From the NCBI GenBank assembly GCA_009746045.1, contig RPFO01000744.1:1024635-1088634 (forward strand): a stretch of 64,000 nt of DNA, in the 5' to 3' direction. Numbering within the stretch: position 1 is the first letter of the stretch; each line of letters opens with the position of its first letter. Origin of the DNA: Mesostigma viride. Lineage: Eukaryota; Streptophyta; Mesostigmatophyceae; Mesostigmatales; Mesostigmataceae. The notes under the pieces are model-generated. The model made no database searches, had not been told where the DNA came from, and saw nothing but the letters and a program-made list of their open reading frames with translations. A program made the translations under genes and the position numbers. Positions 21,084 through 32,600 of the stretch are shown here, one piece after another.

Positions 21084-21413
21084 CTAGGTCTTCGTCCTCG
21101 TCGTATCCATCCGACGGGATATCCCCAGCACCTGCACCAACCTCCCCGGCCCCGTAACCAGCTCGGGTGCCGTGGGCTGCCCTTCAGCCGGTGGTGCGTT
21201 GGGACGCCAGACATTGTATATCGGCGGCTTCGCCGCCAGCTGATCCAGGTACCGCGGGTCCTCGTCCGAAGACGAGCGACCACTGCCGGCATCGCTGCCA
21301 GCGTGATCACCCCTACCCTGCCGGCCCCGCACTGCCGCCCGGTAGTCCAAATCTCCGGACGATGGGGACAGGCTTGACTCCGAAGAGCCCTCGCGATCAG
21401 AAACGTTCGACAT
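21084..21413 (-). CDS. Acidic Ser-rich N-terminal fragment of the Gag-integrase element
   Basis: 109 residues starting MSNVSDREGSSESS, Ser/Asp/Gly-rich and presumably disordered. It overlaps the coiled-coil frame by about 100 bases in the -1 relation. This is probably the true translation start of the element. The 60 bases upstream are AT-rich and contain TATAAAAA-like sequence. Confidence 0.45.
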   Translation of the reverse strand: MSNVSDREGSSESSLSPSSGDLDYRAAVRGRQGRGDHAGSDAGSGRSSSDEDPRYLDQLAAKPPIYNVWRPNAPPAEGQPTAPELVTGPGRLVQVLGISRRMDTTRTKT

Positions 21414-21419
21414 TTTAAA

Positions 21420-22032
21420 AGAATAGAGTAGTATAAAAACTGTGAGAGTTTTTATAAATGCAAGTTATGGCACTCGTGCAATGGATGCGAACGTGTGTTG
21501 GATTATGCAATGGCTGGCATATATCAATCCATGCAAGCTTGCCAACCTGGCTTGCATGGGCACGTAGGTTAGGGTAACCTAGCTATCCTGCACTAGTGCT
21601 ACCCAATGAGGTGCTGGCTCCGTCCAGCTAGATCTACTCCAGCTAGGACTGATACGATGCCCACAGGCACCGACTGCCTAACAGCACTAGGTGGATGGTC
21701 CTGGACCTCCCCTAGGACCTCCGTACAGGACTAGCACTGCAACCACCTTGTGGTCTGCATCACAGCTCATAAACCCTACCACGTGAATACCCACGTGCGT
21801 GTGCCCTACATATCTCAGTGCTAATATCTAGCACCCACGTGCCCAATATGGCACGTGCGGATCTGAACCCTAGTAGAGATATGTCCAGTGTACTACACCA
21901 CCGTCCATGTCCGTATCCCACTTGGGAGACGGGGACAACGCCACGTGTACTGATAGTCTAGGCCTGAAGCCCTAGAATAACTCCTAGGGCCCACCGCAAA
22001 CCGCCACCGGCAAGTTTTTGACACTCCGAAAC
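21420..22032. other. Non-coding flank with CACGTG palindromes
   Basis: No coding region. At least six CACGTG or GCACGTG motifs between 21,780 and 21,945. It lies 5' of the Gag-integrase element, so it could hold the element promoter or end. Confidence 0.4.
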
Positions 22033-22757
22033 CAGGGGGGGTGTCCAAAAACAAGAAAATTTACACGACGCTGGATTCGAGTAGATCTCGCGAAAACAAG
22101 CATGTTTGCCACTGGTCGCAACCCCAGGGGGTCTCTAGGTTAGAAGTTACAGAGCCTCAAAAACCGTCAACAAAGCGGGTAAGTAGGTAGGGTGCCGGGC
22201 CGATATGGGTTTTTTACAACAAAACACTTGGAATTCTTCTAGCTCCCTGTATGGTCGGAATTTTGAAACGGTTTGACGGACAAACTGATAGCACTTGGCG
22301 AGTTGAACCCAAATATGCAGTCAAAATTTTGGCAGGTGCCATATAGAGGGGGGGGGGTTTGCCCGCAAGATGGTGCTGCCCCTAGGCACTACGGAAGTAT
22401 GCTGCCGTCTGCCACCACTACAAGGCTTCGGCTATCCATGAGCGCCGTGCCGTGCCATGAGTATCGCGTCGCGCCGGTCAATGACCCATTTAAGAAAACC
22501 GGAATTTTCCCATACACCACTAATATGCTCAAATGGTAGAGCTCGCGGAGCTGATCATTTTGCTCCCTAGGTCTACCCCTACCGCTATAGTACTGATAAC
22601 CCCGGCCGGCCCTTGGGACCTCAAGGTTCACTGAGTTTCAGTTGCTAGCGGGTATGATAGCGCCTACGTCAGCTACTAGGTAGGTAGGGTCCAAGGGCCA
22701 ACTTTTGGAAAATTTCAGCGTATGTGTCTGATATTTTTCTTTCGGACACCCCCCCTG
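22033..22757. mobile_element. 725-bp element with 14-bp terminal inverted repeats
   Basis: CAGGGGGGGTGTCC at 22033-22046 is perfectly inverted at 22744-22757, and both arms continue into A-rich sequence. Internal frame 22273-22539 ends in DPFKKTGIFPYTTNML, which resembles the C-terminal end of DDE transposases of the pogo/Tigger type. No convincing target duplication was found. A truncated DNA transposon is likely; the superfamily is unsure. Confidence 0.6.
22273..22539 (+). pseudogene. Possible transposase C-terminal fragment
   Basis: 88 residues without catalytic motifs. The FKKTGIFPY phrase is reminiscent of the region after the DDE core in pogo-like transposases (AFxxTGIxP). It lies inside the terminal-inverted-repeat element above. 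Confidence 0.35.
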
Positions 22758-22799
22758 CTCAAACCCCGCGGTTAACCATGGGCCCCGCGAACTGAAAAT

Positions 22800-24100
22800 C
22801 CACCACCGTCAGCCCCTGGGCCAACCCTCGACCGACTCTGGTACCGCGGTTCCAGGAAGTTTTGCCCGGGCATGTCACCCCTCCTGTCTGGAGTATGGAG
22901 CCTGGACCATCGACTCCGGCGCGGCGTGCGCCGTGCCACTGGCCACCCTTTGTTCAGATGACGCCAAATCAGCGAGGGATTTGTTCGCCAAATCAGCCAG
23001 GGATCTGGTCTGCTGAATTCGTTGATAATTTCGCCGTACAGATTCATGATGTGCATGGATACCTGACGACGAATCCGAAGCCGCCAACCTTGCAAAACCT
23101 CAAGGGCAAAAGACGTGCCACAATGGGAGTCACAAACTGTAAAAAACTACCGTACTCGTGAAGGTGGCGACTATTGTAGCGACTGGCGAGGCAGAGGTCC
23201 CAGGTCAATCCACGATCTGTGTAGATTCTGCTAGATTCTAGAAGACCATAAATGTTTTGATTTTTGACTGCGTTGAGTTGAGTTGCGTTTCTTCAGTGGC
23301 TCCAGGGTGGCTCCCATGTGCGGTGTGGGATCCAACTGACTGACCTTGTGGCTCCACTAATGTATTTCGGACTGCGTTCACTATCTACTGTACTCTCAAC
23401 CTGGTCGGTCAGGTCGGAATAGGAGGGGTGACATTGTCACATTGAGCCAAGCTAAATAGGGGCCGGATCCTGCAGCCGCCGGTCCAGAATGTCTGGCCCC
23501 TATTTCCATACTAGGGGCCCGTGCAGCTACCGGCACCAATTCTAGCTACTGTAGCCCCCATCTTTTCGGCCCCTATAGGGGAGATTCCAGGGGCCGAATT
23601 TTTATGCAGCCGCCAGCCCTAGATTTCGGGCCCCCATATTGTACAGCAGGCGCGGCATGCCGCATCATGCCACGTGGCGTCCCATCTTGCCATGCCCCGG
23701 ATGCCAGCTATGTACGGGCCTACGGATGCCTACACAAAAAAACTGTGTCGGCATCCGTCCTCACGCCGCGCCGCGCTATACTGTCATGCAGTCTGCAGAT
23801 GTCTTGCGGCCAGTTCAGTTCAGTTCAGTTTAGTTGGAATCCCACGCCGGTCATATCCAACAGAGATAGTTTGGCGACGTAAGTAGCTCGGATGGTAACC
23901 TTACTAGGGTACTGTGATATGTCTTGCCCAGTAATTGCCTGTCGCCGGCGACGCAGTGAGATACGCCAAGCCTGGCTATGGTGGCCCTGACGGCGGACGA
24001 GATAGCACCTTACGTAGTAATCTAAACGCGAAACAAAGGGCAGATTCGGATTCAGCACGAAAAGGTACGTCTAGCCATCTCTTTTGAGGGGCGGAAAAGC
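22800..24100. repeat. Copies of a dispersed GGGGCCGG/GTCACC repeat, no gene
   Basis: A plus-strand copy at about 22,800-22,910 and a minus-strand copy at about 23,400-23,680 share GGCATGTCACCCCTCC and GGGGCCGG cores with sequences at 8,640, 16,690 and 29,340. The 23,650-23,700 part shares CATGCCACGTGGC-type sequence with 29,190-29,270. No coding region recognised. Confidence 0.5.
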
Positions 24101-24638
24101 TAGCCGTCACTTGAAACGTGTGGGTAGAAGGAGCAGGCCTTACGAAATTCGTAAGTCCGCCCCTCGCCTCACTGTTTCTAGTGACGGCTACCCCATTATG
24201 GCATTTGGTCAGTGAGCCACGGCTCGGATTCGAAAACCCATCGGCAGGATGGACTTGGCCTGGGCCCCTCCACCTGGGTGGGCGAGTAGTCTCCTTGGAG
24301 CGTGACCTCCTGTACCCTCGGTTACCCTTTCACCGGCGCAATGACTATGGAATAGTTATCGCCACACTAGGTGATCCGCGATCACCAAGACACCTCCATA
24401 ACGACTTTTCTCAATACCTGCTGCCATTACCCAAACGTGGGTGTAATGCAGCCTTTCCAATCGCTTTGGTTCTGCTCACAGCACACTGCACAGTAGGTCT
24501 CTCTTTCAATGACTATCTCACGCCCACGCCCTGTTCATGTTGTGCCGTGTCTTTCACCTTTCGCAGGTCCAACCTCACCTCGCCATGGGGACCTACACGG
24601 AACCTACCCGGCCTGGTCCGCTGGAGCCCTGCAATGAC

Positions 24639-25519
24639 ATGAGTCAACTAACACTGGTATCGTGGAATGTCAGGGGGCTGAACACATACGGGTCACACAC
24701 ACCAGGGCAGGGACAGCGAATACCTCGCACACGAGAATTAGCAAATGCATTACACAACTTGCTCGAGCGTTACGTGGGCCCCTCGCATGAAATTTGGATA
24801 GGACTGCAGGAACATAAAATCCAAGAAGCTGCCACACGCACAGCCCTTAGAGCTGCTAGAGCACTTGCACCTAGGACAGTTCACCGTTGGGCATGGGCAC
24901 GCGGTACACAAGGGGGCACTGCCCTCATTCAATACCGTAAACCTCCCAACCCTACGCTGACATGCCAGGACTGGGCTATAGCTACCGACACAGCGGCGGC
25001 TAGATGGCAGGGCCGTTGGACGCGGCAGTCTATTACATGGGCAGGAAATAAGGGATACATTATTAGTGTATATGCCCCAACCGAGCCAACGGATCAAGCC
25101 TCATTCTACCCTTCCCTTTCAAAATGGCCGCTGACCTTATCTCACAGGGGTTCGAAATTGTGTTGATGGGCGATTTCAATATAGACCTGGATGAACACCC
25201 CCCTATACGCACAGCGGCCTTCAGTAAACAGATCATGGACCTGAACTTACAGGATGTCATCCGCTCACGAGACCACGGGCCCACTTGGCTGGCCACACGT
25301 TTAAATGTACGCACTACTCGTCGTCTTGATAAAATCTACATCACACCCGCATGGGCGGACCTAGTTTGCTACGCATCGGTCGACCGTTCTGTTAATTTTT
25401 CTGATCACTACCCACTCATCGTTACCCTTGCCCATCACACCAACTCCGCCCGGGGCCCCGGCATTCCCCGCTTAAACAAACACCTACTCGCGGACGATAA
25501 GTACTACTTGAGATCATGA
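24639..25519 (+). pseudogene. LINE endonuclease domain (APE type), frameshifted
   Basis: From ATG 24639 the frame shows SWNVRGL, LQEHKI and ISVYAP, then shifts frame near 25,124-25,166 and continues with LMGDFN, RRLDKIYIT and SDHYPLIV. These are the ordered motifs of the exonuclease/endonuclease/phosphatase fold, with catalytic Asn, Glu, Asp-Asn and terminal Asp-His all present across the two frames. The domain nicks target DNA for target-primed reverse transcription. One indel breaks it, so this copy is probably inactive unless the break is a sequencing error. Confidence 0.8.
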
Positions 25520-26222
25520 CACGCTGGCAGTCGTGGAGAGCCAGCAAGGGTAGCTACACCGACTGCTGCAGCTGGATGCAGGAGGGCCTAGCTAACATTC
25601 TAGAATTTTCCCAACTGTATTCACAAAATATCCGCCGCCAGAAAGGACAGGACTATCGGTACTACCAACGCATAGTGAATAAACTCCAAGCGAAGCCTAC
25701 CCTGTATCAATCGGAACTAACAAAACTTCAAAGAGCTCAGACCGAACTGACAAACTACGTTTCGAGCGTCACACATTAGCACTAGACTCAGAAAATCTGT
25801 GGTGGCACCAGGTAGGAGAAAGAATGACCAAAGAGTTCTTTGCTCTGATTCCTACCCCTAAAGCTCACTCCTCTATCACGGAAATCCAAGACGAACACGG
25901 CAGCCACCGAGACATCACCTCCATACTACAGAGTGGTCACCGTTACTACTCAGCTCTCTTTCTAAACGAACCCCATCCTGACTCATCTGCCGCCATGCAA
26001 AAAATCCTACATGCCATTCCCCGTCGCCTTACACCAGCTCAACAGCAGGAACTCGATCAAATCCCCTCCATGGAAGAGGCCACCACAGCTATGGAACACA
26101 TCAAAACCGGTAGCGCCCCCGGGGTCGACGGTCTGCCTATTGAATTCTGGAAAACGTTCTGGTCCCTTCTACACATAGATTTTACGAATGTATTCTTGAA
26201 ATTTGGCGGCACGGTAAGGTGA
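25516..26222 (+). pseudogene. LINE linker and RT N-terminal region, frameshifted
   Basis: Two further frames (25516-25779 and 25824-26222) carry the helical linker and the start of the reverse transcriptase, including TGSAPGVDGLPIEFWK, the usual KSPGPDGxPxEFYK box of LINEs. Breaks near 25,780 and 26,220 separate them from their neighbours. Confidence 0.75.
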
Positions 26223-29041
26223 GCGGCAGATGGGCTGAATCTGCGCTTATCTTACTGTACAAAAAAGGAGACAAGACTCTATGGAAAAACTACCGCCCAA
26301 TCCGTCTCCTTACGGTAGCGTACAAAATCATCAGTAAAATAATCCAACGACGCTTATACACCGTCCTAGACTTCCTCATTGGTCCGGAGCAAGTGGGCTT
26401 TAGGGCCAATCTCCACATCAACGACAGCATTACCCTCATCATGGACATTGTGGAAAAAGCCTGGCGCGACGATATAGAGGGTTTCATATTGTTCTGGGAT
26501 TTTGAAAAAGCCTTTGACCGTATGTGCTGGGAATACCTAGAACACATTCTAACCGCACTAGGATTTGGCCCACAACTCATGACCGTCATTATGGGTATGA
26601 TCAAATCCCTGGCTTGGTATTTACTAATAGACGGACACAAGTCAGCGACCGGCGCTAGCTCACGATCGCTACCACAAGGAGATTGCATGTCCCCTATTCT
26701 ATTTCTCCTGGCCCACGCAGGACTCTACTGGCTACACCAGAACGATCCTCGCATTCGGGGCTTCCCGACAGGTAACGGTAAAGGTATATTCCAAACGGCT
26801 TATGTGGATGACACAACAAATGTTTGTATCTCTCTGCCTGAAGTGCATGCTGTCATGGATAATATCACTACCTATTCTGTTGCCACACAACAACGATGCA
26901 ATGTGCTCAAGTCCACGGGACTGCATATCGGCAAAACCAACACCCTACGCTACGCCCTCCCCAACCTGGCTGTGACCTGGGTCAAGCCGGGGGATCACCA
27001 CCTTTTGCACAATTGTCCCATCGGCTGCACACCCGAGGGACGCTTGGCTGAACAACGTTCTTTCATGTATGATGAAACCAACCACGTGGGCAAGCTTGCA
27101 GGCGTTCTCCTTACCGCAGGGCGCTGGGGGGCCGTCCACCGCATGAGCCTACGAGGGCGAACCCTGATCGTCAACCAACTGTTGTTCTCTAAGGTCTTGT
27201 ATTATTGCCAAGCACACCCACCCAATGATGCCACCACACAGCTCATCCAACGCCTTGGCAGCAATTTTGTCTGGAAACAGAAAGGCTTAATCTCCCACAC
27301 GGTCCACGGATGGATCAACAGAGAGATGTCCTTCATGTCATGGGTGCACGGGGGCCTCGGGCTCCACAACATACAATGGCGTCTGTGGTCGCTGTATGCT
27401 AAACAAGTGATATCCGTTTTTATGGGAGTTAACACACACCCTGGCTGCATGCTTGCACGTGAAACGCTAGCCTCTCTTTCCACCCATGCTAGTGGCACCT
27501 CGTGGCAACTGGGGGCGGGCATACTGGGCAGCACCCTTATTTCGTACAAAGGACTCCCATGGTACTGGCAGCGCATATGGACAGGTTACAATAAGCTCAA
27601 GCCGGGTCGCCTAGTCTTTCCTACTACTCGAGAGGAGGTGGCACGGCAGCCACTCTTTTTTAATGACTTAATCACAGACGCTACTAACAAGCCCCTCGGC
27701 ACTCTCCACGGACACAACCCGTATGATGGCTTTCTGCGCGCGTCACCGCCGATTGTCAGGGTGCTGGACCTCTACCTGGGGCACGGCGCTGCGTATCGAC
27801 GGCTCAGCTACGACGAGGTCAGCACTTGGGTCTCCCACATGCCCTCCCTGCAAGCGTGGCAAACTCTTATAAGTGCGATACCAGCTGCGTGGCATGCATT
27901 GATGACTGCCCCACGCAAGCCAATTATAACCGGCGACTGGGTTAGCTTCTACGCCGACGGAGTCACGCCTGCGTGCAAGGGTTTAGTCGTGACGGTTCTG
28001 CCACATGAGGGGCTCCAACTACAACTGCTGGAAGCTATTTCTGGCCACAATGGGTGTCTGTATCAACTATCCACCTTATATGCGTACACGCCAGCTTCCC
28101 AGTGTCACCGCATACGCGTAGTCCCATGGTCTGTGCCAAGATCTTGCATGATCCAGCCGGACCCATTATCCCCGGTTGAGAGCATTACATGGCTACACGT
28201 GGGCAACACACGGCTCGATCTACTACATCTGGACCCGGTTGAATTTGGATGGGTCTTAACCAAGGGGGACATCAGAACCAGCAAATGTATCTTTGAGTAC
28301 ACCGCAGATTGGGGTTATGATATCTTGTTGCATACGTACCATCAGCCCCATCCGGGCCGAGCCCGCTGGGGAATACATTGGCCGGGCTACACTTGGGTTA
28401 AGATGATTACCCTGGCGGTAGACCACCCTCTCGTGGACCGCAGGGCCACTGATGTACAACATCTTTTGATGCATAGGGCGATAGGGGTCTGCGCTACGCT
28501 CCACGAGCGTTTTGGTCATGATGCATCATGCCTGTGCACGCACCCTAGTGAAACCATTGAGCACAGGTTTCTTTACTGTAATCTCCCTGGGGTTTGGACG
28601 TGGCTCATTAACATCTGGGCCGCATGGACGGCATCGCCACCCACTCTCCCAATTAGCGTGCGTACCATCATTTTCGGTATTGCTGGCACACCAGGGACCG
28701 AGCTTTCAGTTTCCCAAGCAGAATGGATATGGCTACGCACTACTATGCTATACGCGATCTGGACCATACGCAACGAGACAGTCTTTAAGGTCCGCGAGGA
28801 GTATACCCGCGGCGGCGTAGTCCGGCGCTTTATATACCTATGGAATGCGGCTATGCGCCGCTACTGGCTGTTAGCTCAGGAACAACACAGGGTGTGGGAC
28901 CCAGGGCCCAATAACGACAAGCCCAGCCCGCTCCAGCTTTTTCATGATCTACTGGGCCGTAATCAGGTATTCACCAGTATGCCTCATGGCGACATTACTC
29001 AGGTCCAATGGCTTCCCTGGTCTAATAACGCGCCCTATTAG
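26219..29041 (+). CDS. LINE reverse transcriptase with C-terminal zinc finger
   Basis: 940 codons without a stop, opening at a GTG because the upstream part is in another frame. RT blocks in order: NYRPIRLL, GFRANLHINDS, FWDFEKAFDR (catalytic Asp), SLPQGDCMSPILF and AYVDDT (YVDD catalytic pair). A thumb and connection region of about 600 residues follows. Near the end, CLCTHPSETIEHRFLYC is a CCHC-type zf-RVT finger as in L1-like elements of plants and algae. The enzyme would copy its own RNA at the nicked target. The uninterrupted RT next to a broken endonuclease suggests recent decay. Confidence 0.85.
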   Translation: MSGRWAESALILLYKKGDKTLWKNYRPIRLLTVAYKIISKIIQRRLYTVLDFLIGPEQVGFRANLHINDSITLIMDIVEKAWRDDIEGFILFWDFEKAFDRMCWEYLEHILTALGFGPQLMTVIMGMIKSLAWYLLIDGHKSATGASSRSLPQGDCMSPILFLLAHAGLYWLHQNDPRIRGFPTGNGKGIFQTAYVDDTTNVCISLPEVHAVMDNITTYSVATQQRCNVLKSTGLHIGKTNTLRYALPNLAVTWVKPGDHHLLHNCPIGCTPEGRLAEQRSFMYDETNHVGKLAGVLLTAGRWGAVHRMSLRGRTLIVNQLLFSKVLYYCQAHPPNDATTQLIQRLGSNFVWKQKGLISHTVHGWINREMSFMSWVHGGLGLHNIQWRLWSLYAKQVISVFMGVNTHPGCMLARETLASLSTHASGTSWQLGAGILGSTLISYKGLPWYWQRIWTGYNKLKPGRLVFPTTREEVARQPLFFNDLITDATNKPLGTLHGHNPYDGFLRASPPIVRVLDLYLGHGAAYRRLSYDEVSTWVSHMPSLQAWQTLISAIPAAWHALMTAPRKPIITGDWVSFYADGVTPACKGLVVTVLPHEGLQLQLLEAISGHNGCLYQLSTLYAYTPASQCHRIRVVPWSVPRSCMIQPDPLSPVESITWLHVGNTRLDLLHLDPVEFGWVLTKGDIRTSKCIFEYTADWGYDILLHTYHQPHPGRARWGIHWPGYTWVKMITLAVDHPLVDRRATDVQHLLMHRAIGVCATLHERFGHDASCLCTHPSETIEHRFLYCNLPGVWTWLINIWAAWTASPPTLPISVRTIIFGIAGTPGTELSVSQAEWIWLRTTMLYAIWTIRNETVFKVREEYTRGGVVRRFIYLWNAAMRRYWLLAQEQHRVWDPGPNNDKPSPLQLFHDLLGRNQVFTSMPHGDITQVQWLPWSNNAPY

Positions 29042-29169
29042 CCTTTCACCTGTCACCGCCACACCGGCACGTGTGTGTGCCCACCTTCATTAGGATTCGC
29101 TGATACTCATTTCCCCTCTCACCTCTTTGGTCCATAATTGGCTAATAAAATATACCCATTTCCCCGAAA

Positions 29170-29480
29170 AAAATTGCCTGTCGCCGGAGAGGCATGCCGG
29201 CATCAAGCCACGTGGCGCCTCATCTTGCCACGTGGTGCCGCATCTTGCCACGTGGTGCCGCAGCTCGGCCACGTAGCGCTGCGCTACTGGGGGCCAGTAA
29301 TACGGGGCCACCGCCGCCGACCCTCGTTTTACTCGCCAGCCCCTATTTCAATTCAGGGGCCGGCGCTTACCGCAGCAGTCAGGCCCTTGGACGGGCCCCT
29401 AGTATCCAGGAAATTTTGCCTGGAGATGTCACCCCTCCTGTCGGAATACATACCCGACCGGGAGTTGCAGCGCAATGGAT
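29170..29480. repeat. Dispersed repeat copy with CACGTGG tandem units
   Basis: CATCTTGCCACGTGGTGCCG-like units repeat directly at about 29,220-29,270. The block then runs into a plus-strand copy of the GGGGCCGG...GTCACCCCTCC family (about 29,340-29,450). Confidence 0.55.
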
Positions 29481-29668
29481 GTTTTACGAGTTGCAGGATT
29501 CAAATGAAACAAATGGCCAAAGATACACTTGTGCGTGCCCAGCAAAAATACCCTTGACCTAAAAGAATAAAAAAACATCGTAAAGGATGAAGGCACTATG
29601 CAACGTAACCACGTCAATTTTTTCAATAAACAGCTACTACTAAATTCAATATATTGCCGAATATTAGC

Positions 29669-32600
29669 ATGACGGAAGGGGCAGCAATTGCGACGTTATT
29701 GAAGAAAAGCACGACCGTTGAAAGGGCATCTATCGACAAACGTGACACGGATAGCCTATCAAAGGTTTGGATTAATTTTTGGTCGCTTAGGGCCTCAATT
29801 AGCCGCAGAGCACCGTCAGCATCGGTAGCTCGCGGCCATTCCGGATCCTATGCAGGCACGTCCTTGCAGTACTCCACCAGCGATTTGCCCGACATTGCCG
29901 ACAGCTCCACACGTTCGTGTGGCCCGTTATACCAAGATTCAGTCGAACCGGATGGCGCTCCTTTTTCCCACCCGTTTATTGTCAATGATGCCTCTAGTCA
30001 ATCCCCTTGGGTCAATGATCACAGTTCACGTCGCGAGCCCCGCGGACCGGGCGCCTCTATAATGTCGCAAGCGACAGATTATGTCGCAGTGGCCCCCGCA
30101 GCCCCTGGAAATGTAGAGGGAGCAGCCTATCACAGCCTGATCGGTGGTCTAAGGGAGCGGTATAGGGGAATTTTGATGCGACGTACCAACTACGTAAATC
30201 TGCTGAGTTTTGTTTTCTTCACGGCCTTTTATGCCGCCATCCTGTTCTGCCAGCGTCGAGCATTTCTCGGCTACGACATTCACAAAAGCCTGACGTACTT
30301 GCTTCCTGGCGATGGCAACGGTGGCGTGGTTACCGAATTTCGGAGCATGCTGGCCATCCATACGTGGCTGGAGACAACAGTGAACGAGACATGGATCGAT
30401 CCCGACTGCGGCACTGGCGTGTGTGATATCCCAGTAGAAGAGTTGGCGTACGGCCGTTTTGGCTGTCAGGAGGACTGTGGCTGGCGGGAGGACCTGCTGC
30501 ACATTTTTATTGACCTCAGTTACAAGTTTGGCACCGAGAGTGCTCGAACGTCGTCACTGTGGAATATCTGCAGGTTGGTAAACAGGATCAATGCGCAACG
30601 TACGCGTGCTTGTTTCAATATTTACAAGTACAGTAGTTTACAGATAAAATTAATACACTTTTAAAAGCGACGCGGCATCTACTTATCCCATATGTGCTTC
30701 AAGCGATAATGTAGGGAGCATCTGATACAGTAGTGAATTGAATGCTTGAGTGATATGGACTTTGTTTTGTTTACTAGCCAGCTTGGATGAGTTGCTTTTG
30801 GTCAGTTATCTACCTCTGAACAGGCTGAGTAGCTTAGAATGCCATGAAATTTTAATATCAATAAATATATTGTATTCAGATGGTGAGTATAAACAGCAGG
30901 TTTATCAAAATCCCATCTTCAAAGCCAATCTTCTTTTTGGCCATTGTAGCTCAGCCTGTTCTTAGTGTTTTGTGTAAGCATGTATGTGCATGTGACACAA
31001 GGGTTGCTCTCCTCCTGGAGTCTCTTCCTCCTCCTCCTCCTCCTCCTCCTCCTCCTCCTCCTCCTCCTCCTCCTCCTCCTCCTCCTCCTCCTCCTCCTCC
31101 TCCTCCTCCTCCTCCTCCTCCTCCTCCTCCTCCTCCTCCTCCTCCTCCTCCTCCTCCTCCTCCTCCTCCTCCTTCTCCTCGATCCTCCTCCTCCTCCTCC
31201 TCCTCCTCCTCCTCCTCCTCCTCCTCCTCCTCCTCCTCCTCCTCCTCCTCCTCCTCCTCCTCCTCCTCCTCCTCCTCCTCCTCCTCCTCCTCCTCCTCCT
31301 CCTCCTCCTCCTCCTCCTCCTCCTCCTCCTCATCATCATCATCACCACCATCATCATCATCAACACGGCTGTTTGTTGAATGTCTGCGGCTACCTCCACA
31401 TGCGTGTGCGTGGCTGCACTTGTGTAAACATCTGTGTTGGTTGCCAGTTCTTAACAGTAGTTCTGGTTGCTATTTTGGTAAACGTGGTCATTTGTGGTGA
31501 TAGTTAATTAACAACTTTGTGATGTGTCGGGATAATAGAGATGCCGCCAGGCAGAAATTTCAATGAAGGTTGATGTGATTTCCTCACAAAAAATCTCCTC
31601 GTCAGATGTCAGCAATCCTTTTTTAGCTGGGGCCACCTTCCAGTTCCAACAGCCCTCAGGCCTGAGGGCTTGCTTTCCCACTCTCCCTGACTGCCTCTCG
31701 ATCATCAACGATTGCCATCCATGTTGAAATTGTCTCCCTCATACTCCCATATTCGACGTTGGGCTAACCCCGTGTACGTTCGTATTAATTGTTGGGCCCC
31801 GTGTATGCACCTTTTTGTTGTTGCCCGGATATCCTATTCGTTGTTTTCCGCATAAATTCCCCTTTAATAATGTCCCGACCAGGGAGGGCCTCTGCTCCCG
31901 CTCCTCAGTCGACCCCGTCCGAAGCCCCAAGCTTCAGCAGCAGTCGTGCTACTTCTCTACAGCGGGCCTCTTTTTGCACGCAGAGGGCAACGTCAGCGCC
32001 GAGGTCTACCTGCCACTGTCCTCCAAATGGGAGTTCTGCCTTGTGACCTCATCCTCCGTGCTGTCCGTCGCCGGGACCATCACCCAGGTGCCCATGTCCA
32101 AGGCAGAGAGAGAGCGTCGGAGCGCCGAAAGAGAGGGGTTCTTGGGGGAGGGCCCTTTTGACACGAGTGTGGAGGACTTGGCGGCGTCAGGCCCAAGGTT
32201 AGGCAGAGGGGGCACGAGCGGCAGGGCTGTTGGCGTGAACGCTGACTTTACCACGGGCAATCTCACGTCGGGTGCCAGCATTAACGATGAGCCGACCGAT
32301 GCGGCATCAGCACGGTTTGCGAGTGGGGCAGGGTCGGTGCGGCTGCAGGAGTGGGGGTTCAGCAGGTAAAGTGCGCTGTTCTTTCCACAAACACACACAC
32401 CTTCCCCCCTGGCCGTGGGGTATCTCTGAACAAATCTCTTCTTAGTGACATGCATGCGAGGATCTCTAGCCACTCCATCTATAGGCTATAGAGCTCGACA
32501 TGACGACCATTTTGATTCTGGTGTGGCCTCAGACACGGGTCGGTGTTCAGGAGGTCGCGGCCTGCCTCTCGGATGTGCCTTACCTATTTTTAAAAGTAAA

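Larger units (their letters stand above)
17239..21413 (-). mobile_element. Gag-integrase element without reverse transcriptase
   Basis: Four overlapping minus-strand frames read in order: an acidic N-terminal piece, a charged coiled coil with polyQ, a capsid-like region with CCHC knuckle running straight into an H2C2 zinc finger, and an integrase core with C-terminal GPY/F-like domain. Protease, reverse transcriptase and RNase H, which normally lie between knuckle and integrase or after integrase, are not present in the element or its flanks. No long terminal repeats or terminal inverted repeats could be paired by eye. It may be an internally deleted Gypsy-like element, or an integrase-only transposon that captured Gag. 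Confidence 0.65.
24100..29167 (+). mobile_element. L1-like LINE retrotransposon, frameshifted
   Basis: An apurinic endonuclease domain, then a reverse transcriptase with YVDD, then a C-terminal zinc finger in the L1-like order. No ORF1 is recognisable upstream. At least three frame breaks lie in the 5' half (near 25,130, 25,515 and 25,780, then near 26,220), while the last 940 codons are uninterrupted. The 3' end is probably at the short A-run near 29,167. It sits 0.5 kb upstream of the channel gene in the same orientation. The 5' limit is uncertain. Confidence 0.85.

Noticed and set aside
19543-21087. Plus-strand open frames opposite the Gag coiled coil
   Set aside because: Shadows of a GC-rich, biased coding strand; no recognisable domain.
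24118-24642. Possible LINE ORF1
   Set aside because: No RNA-binding or coiled-coil signature; looks like 5' untranslated sequence of the LINE.
30880-31507. Open frames encoding polyP, polyS, polyL or polyE/polyR across (TCC)n
   Set aside because: A pure trinucleotide tract is open in all six frames; it lies in an intron of the channel gene.
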